The translations under genes were made by a program, and so were the position numbers. Below are positions 53,316-62,858 of a stretch of 64,000 nucleotides of DNA, one piece after another (position 1 is the first letter of the stretch; each line of letters begins with the position of its first letter). The DNA is taken from positions 124,001 to 188,000 of the forward strand of contig CAKOYB010000001.1 in the NCBI GenBank assembly GCA_934130435.1. The letters run 5' to 3'. The stretch comes from an uncultured Clostridia bacterium (GTDB lineage Bacteria; Bacillota; Clostridia; TANB77; CAG-508). The notes below the pieces were generated by a model. The model saw nothing but the letters and a program-made list of their open reading frames with translations, searched no databases and was not told the origin of the DNA.

Positions 53316-54683
53316 ATGAAAAAAACATTAAAGATTGCAATAATAGTAGTTATTATATTAATAATTATTATTACAATAATTCTGTTTTCTTTAAAGAATA
53401 CAAGTAGTTTTACTAATGACACCAATAATACAGTTAATAATCAAATGGATTATACAAATAATAACAATCAAAATACGCTAAATAGTAGTAATGAAAGTAC
53501 ATCTGATCAACAGTTTAAAATGGAAAATGATAGAAGAATGTATTTATACATTGAAAAACTAGCAGAAGATACTGTTGAAAATATGATGATGTATAATTCA
53601 GATGAAATGATAAAGTATAATTTAAGAATAGACTCGGCAGAAGATTTGAAAACAGAAAAGAATAAAATAAAAAATGCTTTGGAAAATACTTTTAGTAAAA
53701 ATCTGCTTAATGAAATAGAAATTAATCAAATATTATCAAATAAAAAAATACAATTAAACGAAGCGTATAATGTTAATAAAATATATAAAAAGGCAATATC
53801 TAACAAAAATGAAGTGTTTTTAGTATTTGGACAATTTACTAAATCAAATGAAAATTATTCATTTTTAATTAATTTAGATAAAAGTTCTAATGCATATGAA
53901 ATATATACAGATGAATATATTATAAAATATAATTTAAATGAAGATAATATAAATAATGTAGATATAAATGCTGCATCTGTAGTAAAAAATGAATATAATG
54001 CAATTAATAATACGGTAGATTATTCAGATGAAGTGATTGCTAAAAAATATTTTAATTACTTTCAATATTATATAAAATCTAATCCTAAAAAGATATATGA
54101 TATATTAGATGAAAAATACAAGAGTGCCAAGTTTCCAACTTATGAGGATTTTAAGAAATATGCAGGTTCTTATAAAACTACAAATATAAGCAAGTATAAG
54201 ATAAAGAAAAATGATTTATATAATGAAGTTGTATGCATAGATGAAGCTGGAAGGTATATATATTTTAGAGAAAAAAGTGTTATGCAATTTACAATGGTTT
54301 TAGATAATTATACATTAGATATTAATATTTTTTCAGAAGAATATAATGCAGAAAGCCAAAATAAGATAGTAAATTTGAATATTGAAAAAATATCGCAAAT
54401 GGTTAATAATGCTGATTATGGTATATTATATTCTAAACTAAATGAAACATTTAAAAACAATAATTTTAGAAATTTAGATAGTTTTAAAACATATGTTACA
54501 TCAAATTTTTATGGATTAAATAGGTTAGAAGTAATATCAATAAATGAGAATAAAGACTATCTTACAGCAAGAGTAAGAGTTATAAATAAAGAAAAAGATT
54601 CACAAAGAAAACTAATGACAATTTCTATGAAATTAATTAATAAAGTAGATTTTGAAATGTCTTTTAGTTTTGATGAAAATTAA
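53316..54683 (+). CDS. Bitopic protein with repeated NTF2-like segments
   Basis: 455 aa. A helix (~residues 6-28), an N/S-rich linker, then two or three weakly similar segments containing KKIYDILDEKYKSAKFPTYE, DFKKYAGSY and YSKLNETFKNNNFRNLDSF, the patterns also seen in the preceding bitopic proteins. It has no recognised catalytic motif. It is last in the locus; the next gene is unrelated. Confidence 0.6.
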   Translation: MKKTLKIAIIVVIILIIIITIILFSLKNTSSFTNDTNNTVNNQMDYTNNNNQNTLNSSNESTSDQQFKMENDRRMYLYIEKLAEDTVENMMMYNSDEMIKYNLRIDSAEDLKTEKNKIKNALENTFSKNLLNEIEINQILSNKKIQLNEAYNVNKIYKKAISNKNEVFLVFGQFTKSNENYSFLINLDKSSNAYEIYTDEYIIKYNLNEDNINNVDINAASVVKNEYNAINNTVDYSDEVIAKKYFNYFQYYIKSNPKKIYDILDEKYKSAKFPTYEDFKKYAGSYKTTNISKYKIKKNDLYNEVVCIDEAGRYIYFREKSVMQFTMVLDNYTLDINIFSEEYNAESQNKIVNLNIEKISQMVNNADYGILYSKLNETFKNNNFRNLDSFKTYVTSNFYGLNRLEVISINENKDYLTARVRVINKEKDSQRKLMTISMKLINKVDFEMSFSFDEN

Positions 54684-54731
54684 TAGAATACTATTTTAGC
54701 ATTTGGAAAAAATGTAAACATGGAGGTGCTT

Positions 54732-55736
54732 ATGTTTATTCCAGATGCTATTTTTTATGAAGAAGAAATTTTAGAATATGTATTAGGAAGGGAACTTTTT
54801 AACAGATATAACAATCTAAATATTCCAATGCATATTATACAAAACCATAATAATATAGAGGAAATGAGAAAAAAAGAAAATAAAGAATTTCCAAAAATGA
54901 AAAGAAACCTTATAATCGCTACTAGAAAGACTCATAAATATGTTGAAAATCATAAGGTTTCAGATTTTTTAGTTCCATATACATCTTCTGGCTGCATTGC
55001 AATGTGCATGTACTGTTACTTAGTATGTAATTATAATAAATGTGCATATTTAAGGCTATTTGTAAATAGAGAATATATGTTAGACAAAATAATTAAAACA
55101 GCAGGTAAAACTCAAAAAAATACTGTTTTTGAAATTGGAAGTAATAGTGATTTAATTTTAGAAAACACAATTACAGGGAATCTGCAATGGACAATAGAAA
55201 ATTTTTCAAAAAGTGAAAATGGAATGTTAACATTTCCAACTAAATTTGATATGATTGATCCAATTTTACCACTAAAACACAATGGAAAAATTATTGTTAG
55301 AATGAGTTTAAACCCAGAAGAGATTATTAATAAAGTAGAATTTGGAACATCAAGACTTGATAATAGAATAAAAGCAATAAACGAACTAATTGAAGCGGGT
55401 TACATTGTAGGAATTTTAATTGCTCCAATCATATTAGTAGAAGACTGGAAAAGTTTATACGAGGAATTACTAATAAAAATGAAGCAAGATTTAAGTAAAA
55501 AAGCACAAAGTAAAGTTTTTTTTGAGCTAATATTTATGACATACAGTTATGTTCATAATGCAATAAACCATGAAGCATTCCCGAATGCAATTAATTTATT
55601 TAACAAAGAAATTATGACAGGGAGAGGAAAAGGAAAATATGCATATAAAGCAGGAATTAAAGAAGATGCTAAAAAATATATGGAAGAACTAATGAGAAAA
55701 TATTTTCCGAACAATGAAATTAAGTATATTGTTTAG
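54732..55736 (+). CDS. splB: Spore photoproduct lyase
   Basis: A radical-SAM enzyme that repairs 5-thyminyl-5,6-dihydrothymine (spore photoproduct) during germination. C88, C92 and C95 in GCIAMCMYC form the CxxxCxxC cluster motif. The end FGTSRLDNRIKAINELIEAG and the YGHNR-like late block are family-typical. ATG 54732 has GGAGGTG upstream; an ATG at 54720 is inside that site. Length 334 aa. Its presence supports a spore-forming organism. Confidence 0.93.
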   Translation: MFIPDAIFYEEEILEYVLGRELFNRYNNLNIPMHIIQNHNNIEEMRKKENKEFPKMKRNLIIATRKTHKYVENHKVSDFLVPYTSSGCIAMCMYCYLVCNYNKCAYLRLFVNREYMLDKIIKTAGKTQKNTVFEIGSNSDLILENTITGNLQWTIENFSKSENGMLTFPTKFDMIDPILPLKHNGKIIVRMSLNPEEIINKVEFGTSRLDNRIKAINELIEAGYIVGILIAPIILVEDWKSLYEELLIKMKQDLSKKAQSKVFFELIFMTYSYVHNAINHEAFPNAINLFNKEIMTGRGKGKYAYKAGIKEDAKKYMEELMRKYFPNNEIKYIV

Positions 55737-55792
55737 CTTGTATTTTCGAATAATTAATAAATGAATGAATATATTAAAATAAGGTGATTTTT

Positions 55793-57016
55793 TTGAAGAA
55801 GATAATTATTTATATATTTATTCTTTTTTTTATTTTTAATTTTTCTTATGTTATATATGCGGATGATAGAATAGAAAACTTTAATATTAAGGAGATACAA
55901 GAAACAATTGAAACCTCAAGTAATCCGAAAAGCAAACCTAACATAAATTCTAGATCTGCAATTGTTTTAGATAGAAATACAAACGCAATTTTATATGGAA
56001 AAAATGAAAATCAAAAAAGACCAATGGCATCAACAACTAAAATAATGACCTCTATAGTTATTATTGAGAATAATGATTTAAATGATATTGTAACAATATC
56101 TAAAAAAGCAGCAGGAACAGGTGGATCAAGATTAGGATTAAAATTTAATGATAAAATAAGTGTAAAAGATTTGCTGTACGGACTAATGCTAAGATCAGGT
56201 AATGATGCAGCTGTAGCTTTAGCAGAGTATTCTGGAGGAAGTGTTCAGCAATTTGCAAATTTAATGAATAATAAGGCGAATTCATTAGGCTTAAAAAATA
56301 CACATTTTGAAACACCACATGGGTTAGATTCTAGTGAACATTATACAACTACATATGAACTTGCAATTCTAACTGATTATGCATTAAAAAATGAGATATT
56401 TAGTAAAATTGTTAATACTCAAAATATTAATATAAATATAAATGGTAATTCCAAAAATATACATAATACAAATGAATTACTAGGATATTTAAATGGTGTT
56501 TATGGTGTAAAGACAGGTTTTACAAATGGTGCAGGAAGATGTTTAGTAACATCTGTTAAACGAAATGATTTAGACCTAATATGTATAGTTCTAGGAGCAG
56601 ATACAAAAAAAGATAGAACTAGAGACAGCATAGAGTTAATTGAATATGCATATGCAAACTTTAGAAATATTAATATAAAAGAAAAAATTAATGAGAAATT
56701 TAATAAATGGAAGGAAATAAACGAAAAGAGAATAGAAGTTTTAAAAGCAAAAGATTTACTAACATTAAAAATAGATAATCATAAATTTAATAAATTCCCA
56801 ATAAAAAATGGAGAGGAAGATAAAATAAGAATAAGCATTGAAATTAAGGAACAATTAAAAGCACCAATAGAAAAAGGAGAAAAAGTTGGGACAATTATTA
56901 TAAAAAATAACGAAAATATAATAGAACAATTAGATATAGTAACAAATCAAAAAATACGAAAAAAGAATATTTTTGATTACCTAAAAACTATTTTTAACAA
57001 GGGTCTAGTATGCTAA
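55793..57016 (+). CDS. D-alanyl-D-alanine carboxypeptidase (penicillin-binding protein 5/6 type)
   Basis: A secreted, membrane-attached serine enzyme that trims stem peptides. The three motifs are STTK in RPMASTTKIMTS (~residue 76), SGN in LRSGNDAAVAL and KTG in VKTGFTNGAGRCLV. A C-terminal beta domain (~from 300) follows. TTG 55793 is preferred (AAGGTG upstream); GTG 55784 would be inside that site. Length 407 aa. DacF-type paralogues act in sporulation; I cannot tell which one this is. Confidence 0.94.
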   Translation: MKKIIIYIFILFFIFNFSYVIYADDRIENFNIKEIQETIETSSNPKSKPNINSRSAIVLDRNTNAILYGKNENQKRPMASTTKIMTSIVIIENNDLNDIVTISKKAAGTGGSRLGLKFNDKISVKDLLYGLMLRSGNDAAVALAEYSGGSVQQFANLMNNKANSLGLKNTHFETPHGLDSSEHYTTTYELAILTDYALKNEIFSKIVNTQNINININGNSKNIHNTNELLGYLNGVYGVKTGFTNGAGRCLVTSVKRNDLDLICIVLGADTKKDRTRDSIELIEYAYANFRNINIKEKINEKFNKWKEINEKRIEVLKAKDLLTLKIDNHKFNKFPIKNGEEDKIRISIEIKEQLKAPIEKGEKVGTIIIKNNENIIEQLDIVTNQKIRKKNIFDYLKTIFNKGLVC

Positions 57017-57062
57017 AGTTTTACGTGATATTGTCAAAGTTGCTAAAAATTTAAAAATTCTA

Positions 57063-57091
57063 TTGCTAAAAATGGTTTTTGAATATATAAT
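57063..57091 (+). promoter_or_regulatory. Promoter of the SRP RNA gene
   Basis: TTGCTA at 57063-57068, 17 bp, TATAAT at 57086-57091. Confidence 0.75.
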
Positions 57092-57113
57092 AATATTGGT
57101 TTTAAATTGATTT

Positions 57114-57214
57114 TTCTATGGAGAATATATTTCAATAAAAAGCTATGAACCTTGTCAGGTCCGAAAGGAAGCAGCAATAAGTAGTGTATTTATGTGAGAT
57201 GTATTTTCCATAGA
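57114..57214 (+). ncRNA. ffs: Signal recognition particle RNA (small bacterial type)
   Basis: The hallmark helix 8 tetraloop region GTCAGGTCCGAAAGGAAGCAG lies at 57155-57175. The ends CTATGGA (57116-57122) and TCCATAG (57207-57213) pair to close the molecule, giving ~100 nt without an Alu domain. It sits just before dnaX, its usual place in Firmicutes. Confidence 0.94.
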
Positions 57215-57259
57215 GGAATTGATTATAAAACCAATTTTTTAATCAAAGAGGTGAAATTT

Positions 57260-58864
57260 TTGGCATATACAGCTTTATATAGAAAATTTAGACCAAAAAC
57301 TTTCAGCGAAATGGTTGGACAAGAGCACATTACTAAAACATTGAAAAATCAAATAATAGCACAAAGAGTTGGACATGCATATTTATTCAATGGTGGTAGA
57401 GGTACTGGGAAAACTTCTGCAGCTAAAATTTTGGCAAGAGCAATAAACTGTTTAAATCCAAAAGATGGAGAACCATGTAATGAATGTGAAATATGTAAAG
57501 GAATTTTGGCAGGTTCATTAACAGATGTTGTAGAAATGGATGCAGCTTCTAACAATAGTGTTGAAGATATACGTTCTATAAGAGAAGAAGTAAATTTTCT
57601 TCCAACTTTGGCAAAATACAGAGTATATATTATAGATGAGGTACATATGCTTTCAACGGGAGCTTTTAATGCACTGTTAAAAACATTAGAAGAACCACCA
57701 GAACATGTTAAATTTATACTTGCAACAACCGAACCACAGAAAATACCAGCTACAATTCTTTCAAGATGTCAAAGGTTTGATTTTAAAAGAATATCAGACG
57801 CAGACATAATAAAAAGATTAAAAATTGTATGCAAGGAATCAAATATAGAAGTAACAGAAGGTGCATTAAAGATTATTGCTTCTTTATCAGAAGGAGCAAT
57901 GAGAGATGCATTAAGTATTCTTGAAAGAACAGTTCAAGAAGGCGTAAATAATATTGACGAAAATTATATAAAAGAATTAGTTGGAATACCAAAGCTTGAA
58001 TATGTAGAAAGTGTTTTAAATGGTATTGTAGAATACAATGTTGAGTTAGTTTTGGAAGATATTAATAGAGTTTTAGATGAAGGAAAAGATGTAAACAATT
58101 TTGTATGGGAACTTATAAAATTTACAAAGGATCTACTTGTATATAAAACAAGCAAAAAACTTGACTTATATTCAGATGAAGATATAAAAAAGATAGATAG
58201 CATTTGTCAAAAAACAGATAAAGATAGATTGCTACAAATAATTTATAGCTTATCTGAACTAGCAAATGATATACGAATATCATCACAAAAACTAATAATA
58301 TTTCAAGCTGGGTTAATTAAATTATGTAATAAAGAAACAGCAAGTACAAATAGTGAGTTAGAGCATAGGGTGGCAGAACTAGAAAATATTATAAAAAATG
58401 GTGCTATAAAAAATGTACAAATTCAGAATGTAAATACAAATAGAGCATCAAATATAAAAACTACAATTGAAGCAAAAAATATTTCTAATGTAAATAAAAC
58501 GGTAGAAAAGAAACAAAATGTTCACAGTGGACCAATTGCAAAAGAATGGCCTAATATAGTAAATGATTTTAAAAGCAATGGAAAAATTATGCTATATACT
58601 AACCTTTTAAATACAAACGCTGTAGAAATAAATGATTTAGTTGTAGGCATTGAATTTCCAAATGGTTTAACCAGTTTTGGCAAAACGGTTTTGGAAAAAC
58701 CAGAAAATAAAAATGAAATTATAAAACAAGTTTCCATGGCAGCAGGTAAAGAAATGAACATAAAGTATTTAGATTCAAATCAGAAGGCTAATATGGAAAA
58801 AAAGGACAACAGTTTAGAAGGAATGGTTAGCAGTTTAGATATTCCATTTAATGTTGTAGACTAA
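57260..58864 (+). CDS. dnaX: DNA polymerase III gamma/tau subunit
   Basis: Clamp-loader ATPase. It starts MAYTALYRKFRPKTFSEMVG from TTG 57260, with GAGGTG upstream; an upstream frame to 57194 would overlap the SRP RNA and is not used. Walker A NGGRGTGKTSAAK, the zinc cysteines CNECEICKG with the earlier C, and DEVHMLSTGAFNALLKTLEEPP follow, with a C-terminal tail for alpha/DnaB contact. About 534 aa. ebfC and recR follow as is standard. Confidence 0.96.
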   Translation: MAYTALYRKFRPKTFSEMVGQEHITKTLKNQIIAQRVGHAYLFNGGRGTGKTSAAKILARAINCLNPKDGEPCNECEICKGILAGSLTDVVEMDAASNNSVEDIRSIREEVNFLPTLAKYRVYIIDEVHMLSTGAFNALLKTLEEPPEHVKFILATTEPQKIPATILSRCQRFDFKRISDADIIKRLKIVCKESNIEVTEGALKIIASLSEGAMRDALSILERTVQEGVNNIDENYIKELVGIPKLEYVESVLNGIVEYNVELVLEDINRVLDEGKDVNNFVWELIKFTKDLLVYKTSKKLDLYSDEDIKKIDSICQKTDKDRLLQIIYSLSELANDIRISSQKLIIFQAGLIKLCNKETASTNSELEHRVAELENIIKNGAIKNVQIQNVNTNRASNIKTTIEAKNISNVNKTVEKKQNVHSGPIAKEWPNIVNDFKSNGKIMLYTNLLNTNAVEINDLVVGIEFPNGLTSFGKTVLEKPENKNEIIKQVSMAAGKEMNIKYLDSNQKANMEKKDNSLEGMVSSLDIPFNVVD

Positions 58865-58885
58865 ATAAAAAAGGAGGATTTAATA

Positions 58886-59230
58886 ATGGGTAAAAGAGGA
58901 GGATTCCCAGGAGGAATGGGAGGCTTCGGCGGAATGAATATAAATAAATTAATGCAAGAAGCTAAAAAAATGCAAGCTGATATGGAAAAATCACAAGAGG
59001 AATTAGTTGCAAGAGAATTTGAAGCAACAGCCGGAGGTGGTGCAATATCTGTAAAAGTTACTGGAGATAAACAAATAAAAGAAATAAAGCTAAAACAAGA
59101 TATTGTTGATCCTGATGATGTAGAAATGCTAGAAGACTTAATTATTACTTGTGTAAATGAAGCACTAAAAAAAGTGGACTCTGCACAAGCAGCTCAAATG
59201 GGAAAATATAATATACCAGGATTAATGTAA
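58886..59230 (+). CDS. ebfC: YbaB/EbfC family nucleoid-associated protein
   Basis: 114 aa. A glycine-rich start (GGFPGGMGGFGGMN), then MQEAKKMQADMEKSQEEL and the beta strands around VTGDKQIKEIKLKQDIVDPDD. It binds DNA as a dimer between dnaX and recR. AAAGGAGG precedes the start. Confidence 0.95.
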   Translation: MGKRGGFPGGMGGFGGMNINKLMQEAKKMQADMEKSQEELVAREFEATAGGGAISVKVTGDKQIKEIKLKQDIVDPDDVEMLEDLIITCVNEALKKVDSAQAAQMGKYNIPGLM

Positions 59231-59263
59231 AAAAAGTAATACAATAATAGTTGGAGATTTTTT

Positions 59264-59860
59264 ATGAGCTATTACTCACCATCAATAGAAAAATTAATAG
59301 AAAGTTTTGAGAGACTACCAAGTATTGGACATAAAACAGCAATAAGACTAGCATTTCACATGCTAGATGCTTCTGAGGAAGAAACTAACGAATTTGTTAA
59401 TTCAATTATTGAAGCTAAAAAGAAATTAAAATATTGTTCAAAATGCTATAACATTTCAGATACGGACCCATGCATTATATGTTCTAATCCAAGAAGAGAT
59501 GAAAATTTAATATGTGTTGTGGAAGACGTGAGGGATGTTATTGCAATGGAAAGAACACATGAATTTAATGGAGTTTATCATGTTTTACACGGAACTATTT
59601 CACCAATGAATGGAATTGGACCTGACGATATAAAAATTAAAGAATTATTAAGCAGAATAAACGAACAAACTAGAGAGGTTATTTTGGCAACAAATCCACG
59701 TGTAGAAGGAGAAGCAACGGCAATGTATATTTCAAAAATATTGAAACCATTAGGGGTAAAAACAACAAGGATTGCACATGGAATTCCTGTTGGAGGAGAT
59801 TTGGAATATACAGATGAAATAACATTGTCTAAAGCACTAGAAGGAAGAAGAGAATTATAG
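59264..59860 (+). CDS. recR: Recombination mediator RecR
   Basis: 198 aa. The N-terminal HhH ([18 protein letters not shown]), the four-cysteine zinc finger [16 protein letters not shown], and the Toprim domain with [17 protein letters not shown] and [19 protein letters not shown] are all visible. GGAG is upstream. Its stop overlaps the end of the convergent small gene. Confidence 0.96.
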   Translation: MSYYSPSIEKLIESFERLPSIGHKTAIRLAFHMLDASEEETNEFVNSIIEAKKKLKYCSKCYNISDTDPCIICSNPRRDENLICVVEDVRDVIAMERTHEFNGVYHVLHGTISPMNGIGPDDIKIKELLSRINEQTREVILATNPRVEGEATAMYISKILKPLGVKTTRIAHGIPVGGDLEYTDEITLSKALEGRREL

Positions 59861-60043
59861 ACTATTGCTTTTATTTTCAGGAGGACATTGAACAGCAATT
59901 ATTGCAAGATTGTCTCCAACAGCAGTTAGAAAGGCAGCTAAAATGCCTATTTCATCACAGCTTAAGCCTTGAGATAAAGCAATTGCAAAACTACTAGCAA
60001 GATAAATTAATTCGCAACTAGATTTATTTGATAAACAAGACAT
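59855..60043 (-). CDS. 62-residue conserved-type small protein
   Basis: A hydrophobic, partly helical product ([20 protein letters not shown], then [20 protein letters not shown]) that resembles small clostridial proteins of the SCELVxLAxxIA...LSxxELALLAAxFxQLGDxL type. ATG 60043 has GGGTGG upstream. It ends 6 bp into recR, convergently. Function unknown. Confidence 0.65.
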   Translation of the reverse strand: MSCLSNKSSCELIYLASSFAIALSQGLSCDEIGILAAFLTAVGDNLAIIAVQCPPENKSNSL

Positions 60044-60088
60044 AAAACCACCCATATATATTATGAGTGGTTTTTTAATATGTTTCTA

Positions 60089-61214
60089 TTATCCTAAAAT
60101 TGTTTTACAAATATCAGCAGTAGAATTTTTTTTGGATAACATTAAAGCATTTGATTTCATTTTATTTAATTTCTCAGAATTGTTTAATAATCCATTTAGA
60201 ATATCTTTAATATTAGAATCTTTTTTTATCCAAATACCTACATTGTTTTTTTCTAAAAATTCAGCATTTTCTTCTTCTTGACCTGGAATTGGATTTATAA
60301 CAATAATTGGAAGACCAGAAGCAAGACTTTCTGTAGTTGTAAGGCCACCAGGTTTTGTGATTACTAAGTCTGAAATACTCATTAGTTCTGGAACCATGTT
60401 AGTGTAATCTAAGACTTTAACAGAATCTTCTTTGTTTTCTGATTTAACTATTTCTTCAAAGTGTTCTTTAAGATTTTTATTTTTTCCGGATATAGCAACT
60501 ATTTGGAATTCTGGAAAATCTTCAACTAATGTTTTGAAAATTTGTATAGTTGTACTTTTTCCAAGACCAAATTCACCACCACCGAAAAAAAAGTAAAGTT
60601 CTGGTATTTAAATTAATATTAAATTTTTTGGCAACATTTAATTTATCATATTTTTCTAGGAATCTACTAGAAAGAGGAATACCTGTAACATGTATTTTAC
60701 TTTCTTGGATTCCGTTTGAAATTAAATCTTTTTTCATTCCATCATGGGCAACAAAGAAATAATCAACATAGTCTGGATACATTATCCATTGGTCATGAAT
60801 TGCATAGTCTGTCATTATTGTAGCTAATTTGAAAGTCTTATTATGTTTTTCTTTTATATATGCACACATTTGACTGCTAAATGGGTGTGTTGATATTACA
60901 TAATCAGGGTTAAAGTTACTAATTAACTTATCTAATTTTATTGACATTAATTTATTTGAATCATTTGAGATTTTGGAAATCATTCCATGTCCAGATTTTT
61001 TGTATACATATCCCCAAGCCCAAGGAACTTTTTTGGCCATCTCTGAGTATGCAGTAGTTGTTATTTTGTTAATATATTTATTTATATATTCAACGCAATC
61101 TATCATTTGGATTTCTACATCTGAGTAGTTTGCTTCAATATATTCTTTTATTGATTTTGCAGCAGAAAGATGACCTCCACCATAAGTTCCATAGAATATA
61201 ATTATTTTTTTCAT
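60089..61214 (-). CDS. MGDG-synthase-type glycosyltransferase, +1 frameshift at CGG 60584-60582
   Basis: Read with +1 at the minus-strand CGG, the product is 374 aa, normal for the family that adds sugars to diacylglycerol (UgtP/MGDG synthase type, glycosyltransferase 28 C-terminal domain). The first frame gives the acceptor domain: IIIFYGTYGGGHLSAAKSI, STHPFSSQMC, MTDYAIHDQWIMYPDYVDYF, VTGIPLSSRF to NTRTLLFF. The second begins GGGEFGLGKS and continues to VITKPGGLTTTESLASGLPI, the nucleotide-sugar site. The glycine-rich loop (FFGGGEFGLG) is formed only across the junction, so the shift is needed for a working active site. Without it, TGA follows CGG after two codons (TGG TGG). AAAGGT precedes the ATG at 61214. 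Confidence 0.9.
60582..60584 (-). other. +1 frameshift site 5: TTT-CGG-TGG (minus strand)
   Basis: CGG is in frame after TTT TTT. Skipping its C gives GGT GGT GGT GAA, the conserved glycine loop. Slippage of a Phe tRNA from TTT to TTC is also possible at this one site, but the others offer no such re-pairing. Confidence 0.85.
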
Positions 61215-61413
61215 AAAATACCTTTCTATACTAAATTTAACTAATGTTTCGTTATATTGTTATTGAATTATATTTATAGAAAACAAAAATTAACCTTATT
61301 GTTTGTTTATAAATTTTATCACACGAATTGGAAAAATACAAAAAAATTGTAATATTTTTTAAAAAAATAAACAAAATAAATCTAAAAGAATTTCAATGGA
61401 TTGAGGGGAAAAA

Positions 61414-62781
61414 ATGAAATTTAAAGAAATGAATAAAAAATGTATTTACTCAATAATTACATGTTTAGCAGTTTTGCTGGTTTGTGCTATTGCATTAGCA
61501 TATAAGAATAATAAAAATTATAACAAATTAGCAGACAATGTATATAATATGTCATTTTACGGACTTGTAGATTATATGGATGATGTGGAAGACTATTTAG
61601 TAAAGTCAATGGTTACAACTGATGCAAATCATAGTGCAGAAACTCTAAATTATATATGGAGAGAGGCAAATTTAGCACAAATATGCTTGTCTCAAATACC
61701 AATATCAAATGAAGGATTATCAAATACACAGAAGTTTTTAAATCAGGTTAGCGAATATAGCTATACTTTAGCAAGGAAATGTGTTGAAGGAAAAAATTTA
61801 ACAGAAGATGAAATTAAAAAACTAAAAGAATTATATAATTATAACAAAGAAGTTAATACAACATTAATGCAACTTTCATCTGAAATTGAAGATGGAACAC
61901 TAAATTGGAAAGAACTTGCAGCTAGTGGTTCAATAATGTTCTCAAAACAAAATGATAGTTTGTCTAAAAGCAGTTTCGATAAAATTGAAGAGGGATTTAA
62001 AGAATATGATGGTTTAATTTATGATGGTGCATATTCTGAACATATGACAAATGAATCAAAAAAAGGTATAACAGGAGATGACATAGATGAAGAAAAAGCA
62101 AAGGATATAGTAAATGATTATATAAAAAATAAAAAGGTAAAAAAAGTATCATCAAATGGACTTTCAGAAAATGGAAATATAGAAACCTATACATTTACTA
62201 TTGAACTTGAAGATAATAATGATAGCAGCATGTCTATTGGTATAACTAAAAAAGGTGGACATATTATATTCATGAATTATGATAGAAATGTTGAAGAGGA
62301 AAAAATAAATGAAGATGATGCAGACAAAATAGCGCAAGATTTTTTAAACTCAAAAGGATTTAACAGTTTAGAAAAAACTTATTTTATAAAAAGAGCTGGA
62401 ATAATGACTATAAACTATGCTTATGAACAAGATGGAGTAATAATCTATCCAGACTTAATAAAAGTAAAAATAGCGTTAGATGATGGAGAAGTTTTAGGAC
62501 TAGAAACTACAGGATATTTAAATAACCATGAGAAGAGAAGCATAAATAAAAGCAATATAATAAGTGAAAAGGAAGCTGCTAAGGCAGTAAGCTCAAACTT
62601 AAATATTGAATCTTCAAGATTAGCAATAATACCAACAGAATTTAGAACAGAGATTTTCTGCTGGGAGCTTAAGGGGAAGATTGAAGAAAGAGAATTTTTA
62701 CTATATGTAAATGCCAAAACTGGAAGAGTAGAAGATATATTAATAGTTGTACAAAATGAAGATGGAATTTTAACTAAATAA
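61414..62781 (+). CDS. ypeB: Germination protein YpeB
   Basis: 455 aa. An N-terminal helix (~12-30), then the helical NMSFYGLVDYMDDVEDYLVKSM and the LSQIPISNEGLSNTQKFLNQV block, followed by three PepSY-like segments (DDIDEEKAKDIVNDYIKN; NEDDADKIAQDFLNSKGF; ISEKEAAKAVSSNLN). In Bacillus YpeB stabilises the spore cortex lytic enzyme SleB, but no sleB is in this window. GAGGGG precedes the ATG. Confidence 0.93.
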   Translation: MKFKEMNKKCIYSIITCLAVLLVCAIALAYKNNKNYNKLADNVYNMSFYGLVDYMDDVEDYLVKSMVTTDANHSAETLNYIWREANLAQICLSQIPISNEGLSNTQKFLNQVSEYSYTLARKCVEGKNLTEDEIKKLKELYNYNKEVNTTLMQLSSEIEDGTLNWKELAASGSIMFSKQNDSLSKSSFDKIEEGFKEYDGLIYDGAYSEHMTNESKKGITGDDIDEEKAKDIVNDYIKNKKVKKVSSNGLSENGNIETYTFTIELEDNNDSSMSIGITKKGGHIIFMNYDRNVEEEKINEDDADKIAQDFLNSKGFNSLEKTYFIKRAGIMTINYAYEQDGVIIYPDLIKVKIALDDGEVLGLETTGYLNNHEKRSINKSNIISEKEAAKAVSSNLNIESSRLAIIPTEFRTEIFCWELKGKIEEREFLLYVNAKTGRVEDILIVVQNEDGILTK

Positions 62782-62858
62782 TAAAAAAAATTAATTTTTT
62801 ATTATTTATGATATAATATATCTGAAATAAAAATTAGCCAAAAATAGGATAGAAAAAT

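Noticed and set aside
57194..57259. An earlier dnaX start at 57194
   Set aside because: It would overlap the SRP RNA. TTG 57260 has a ribosome binding site and begins the conserved MAYTALYRKFRP.
60089..60397. Calling the minus-strand pair at 60.1-61.2 kb a glycosyltransferase pseudogene
   Set aside because: Apart from the single CGG step both frames are intact and full length with all motifs, and the step is the same as in four other genes.
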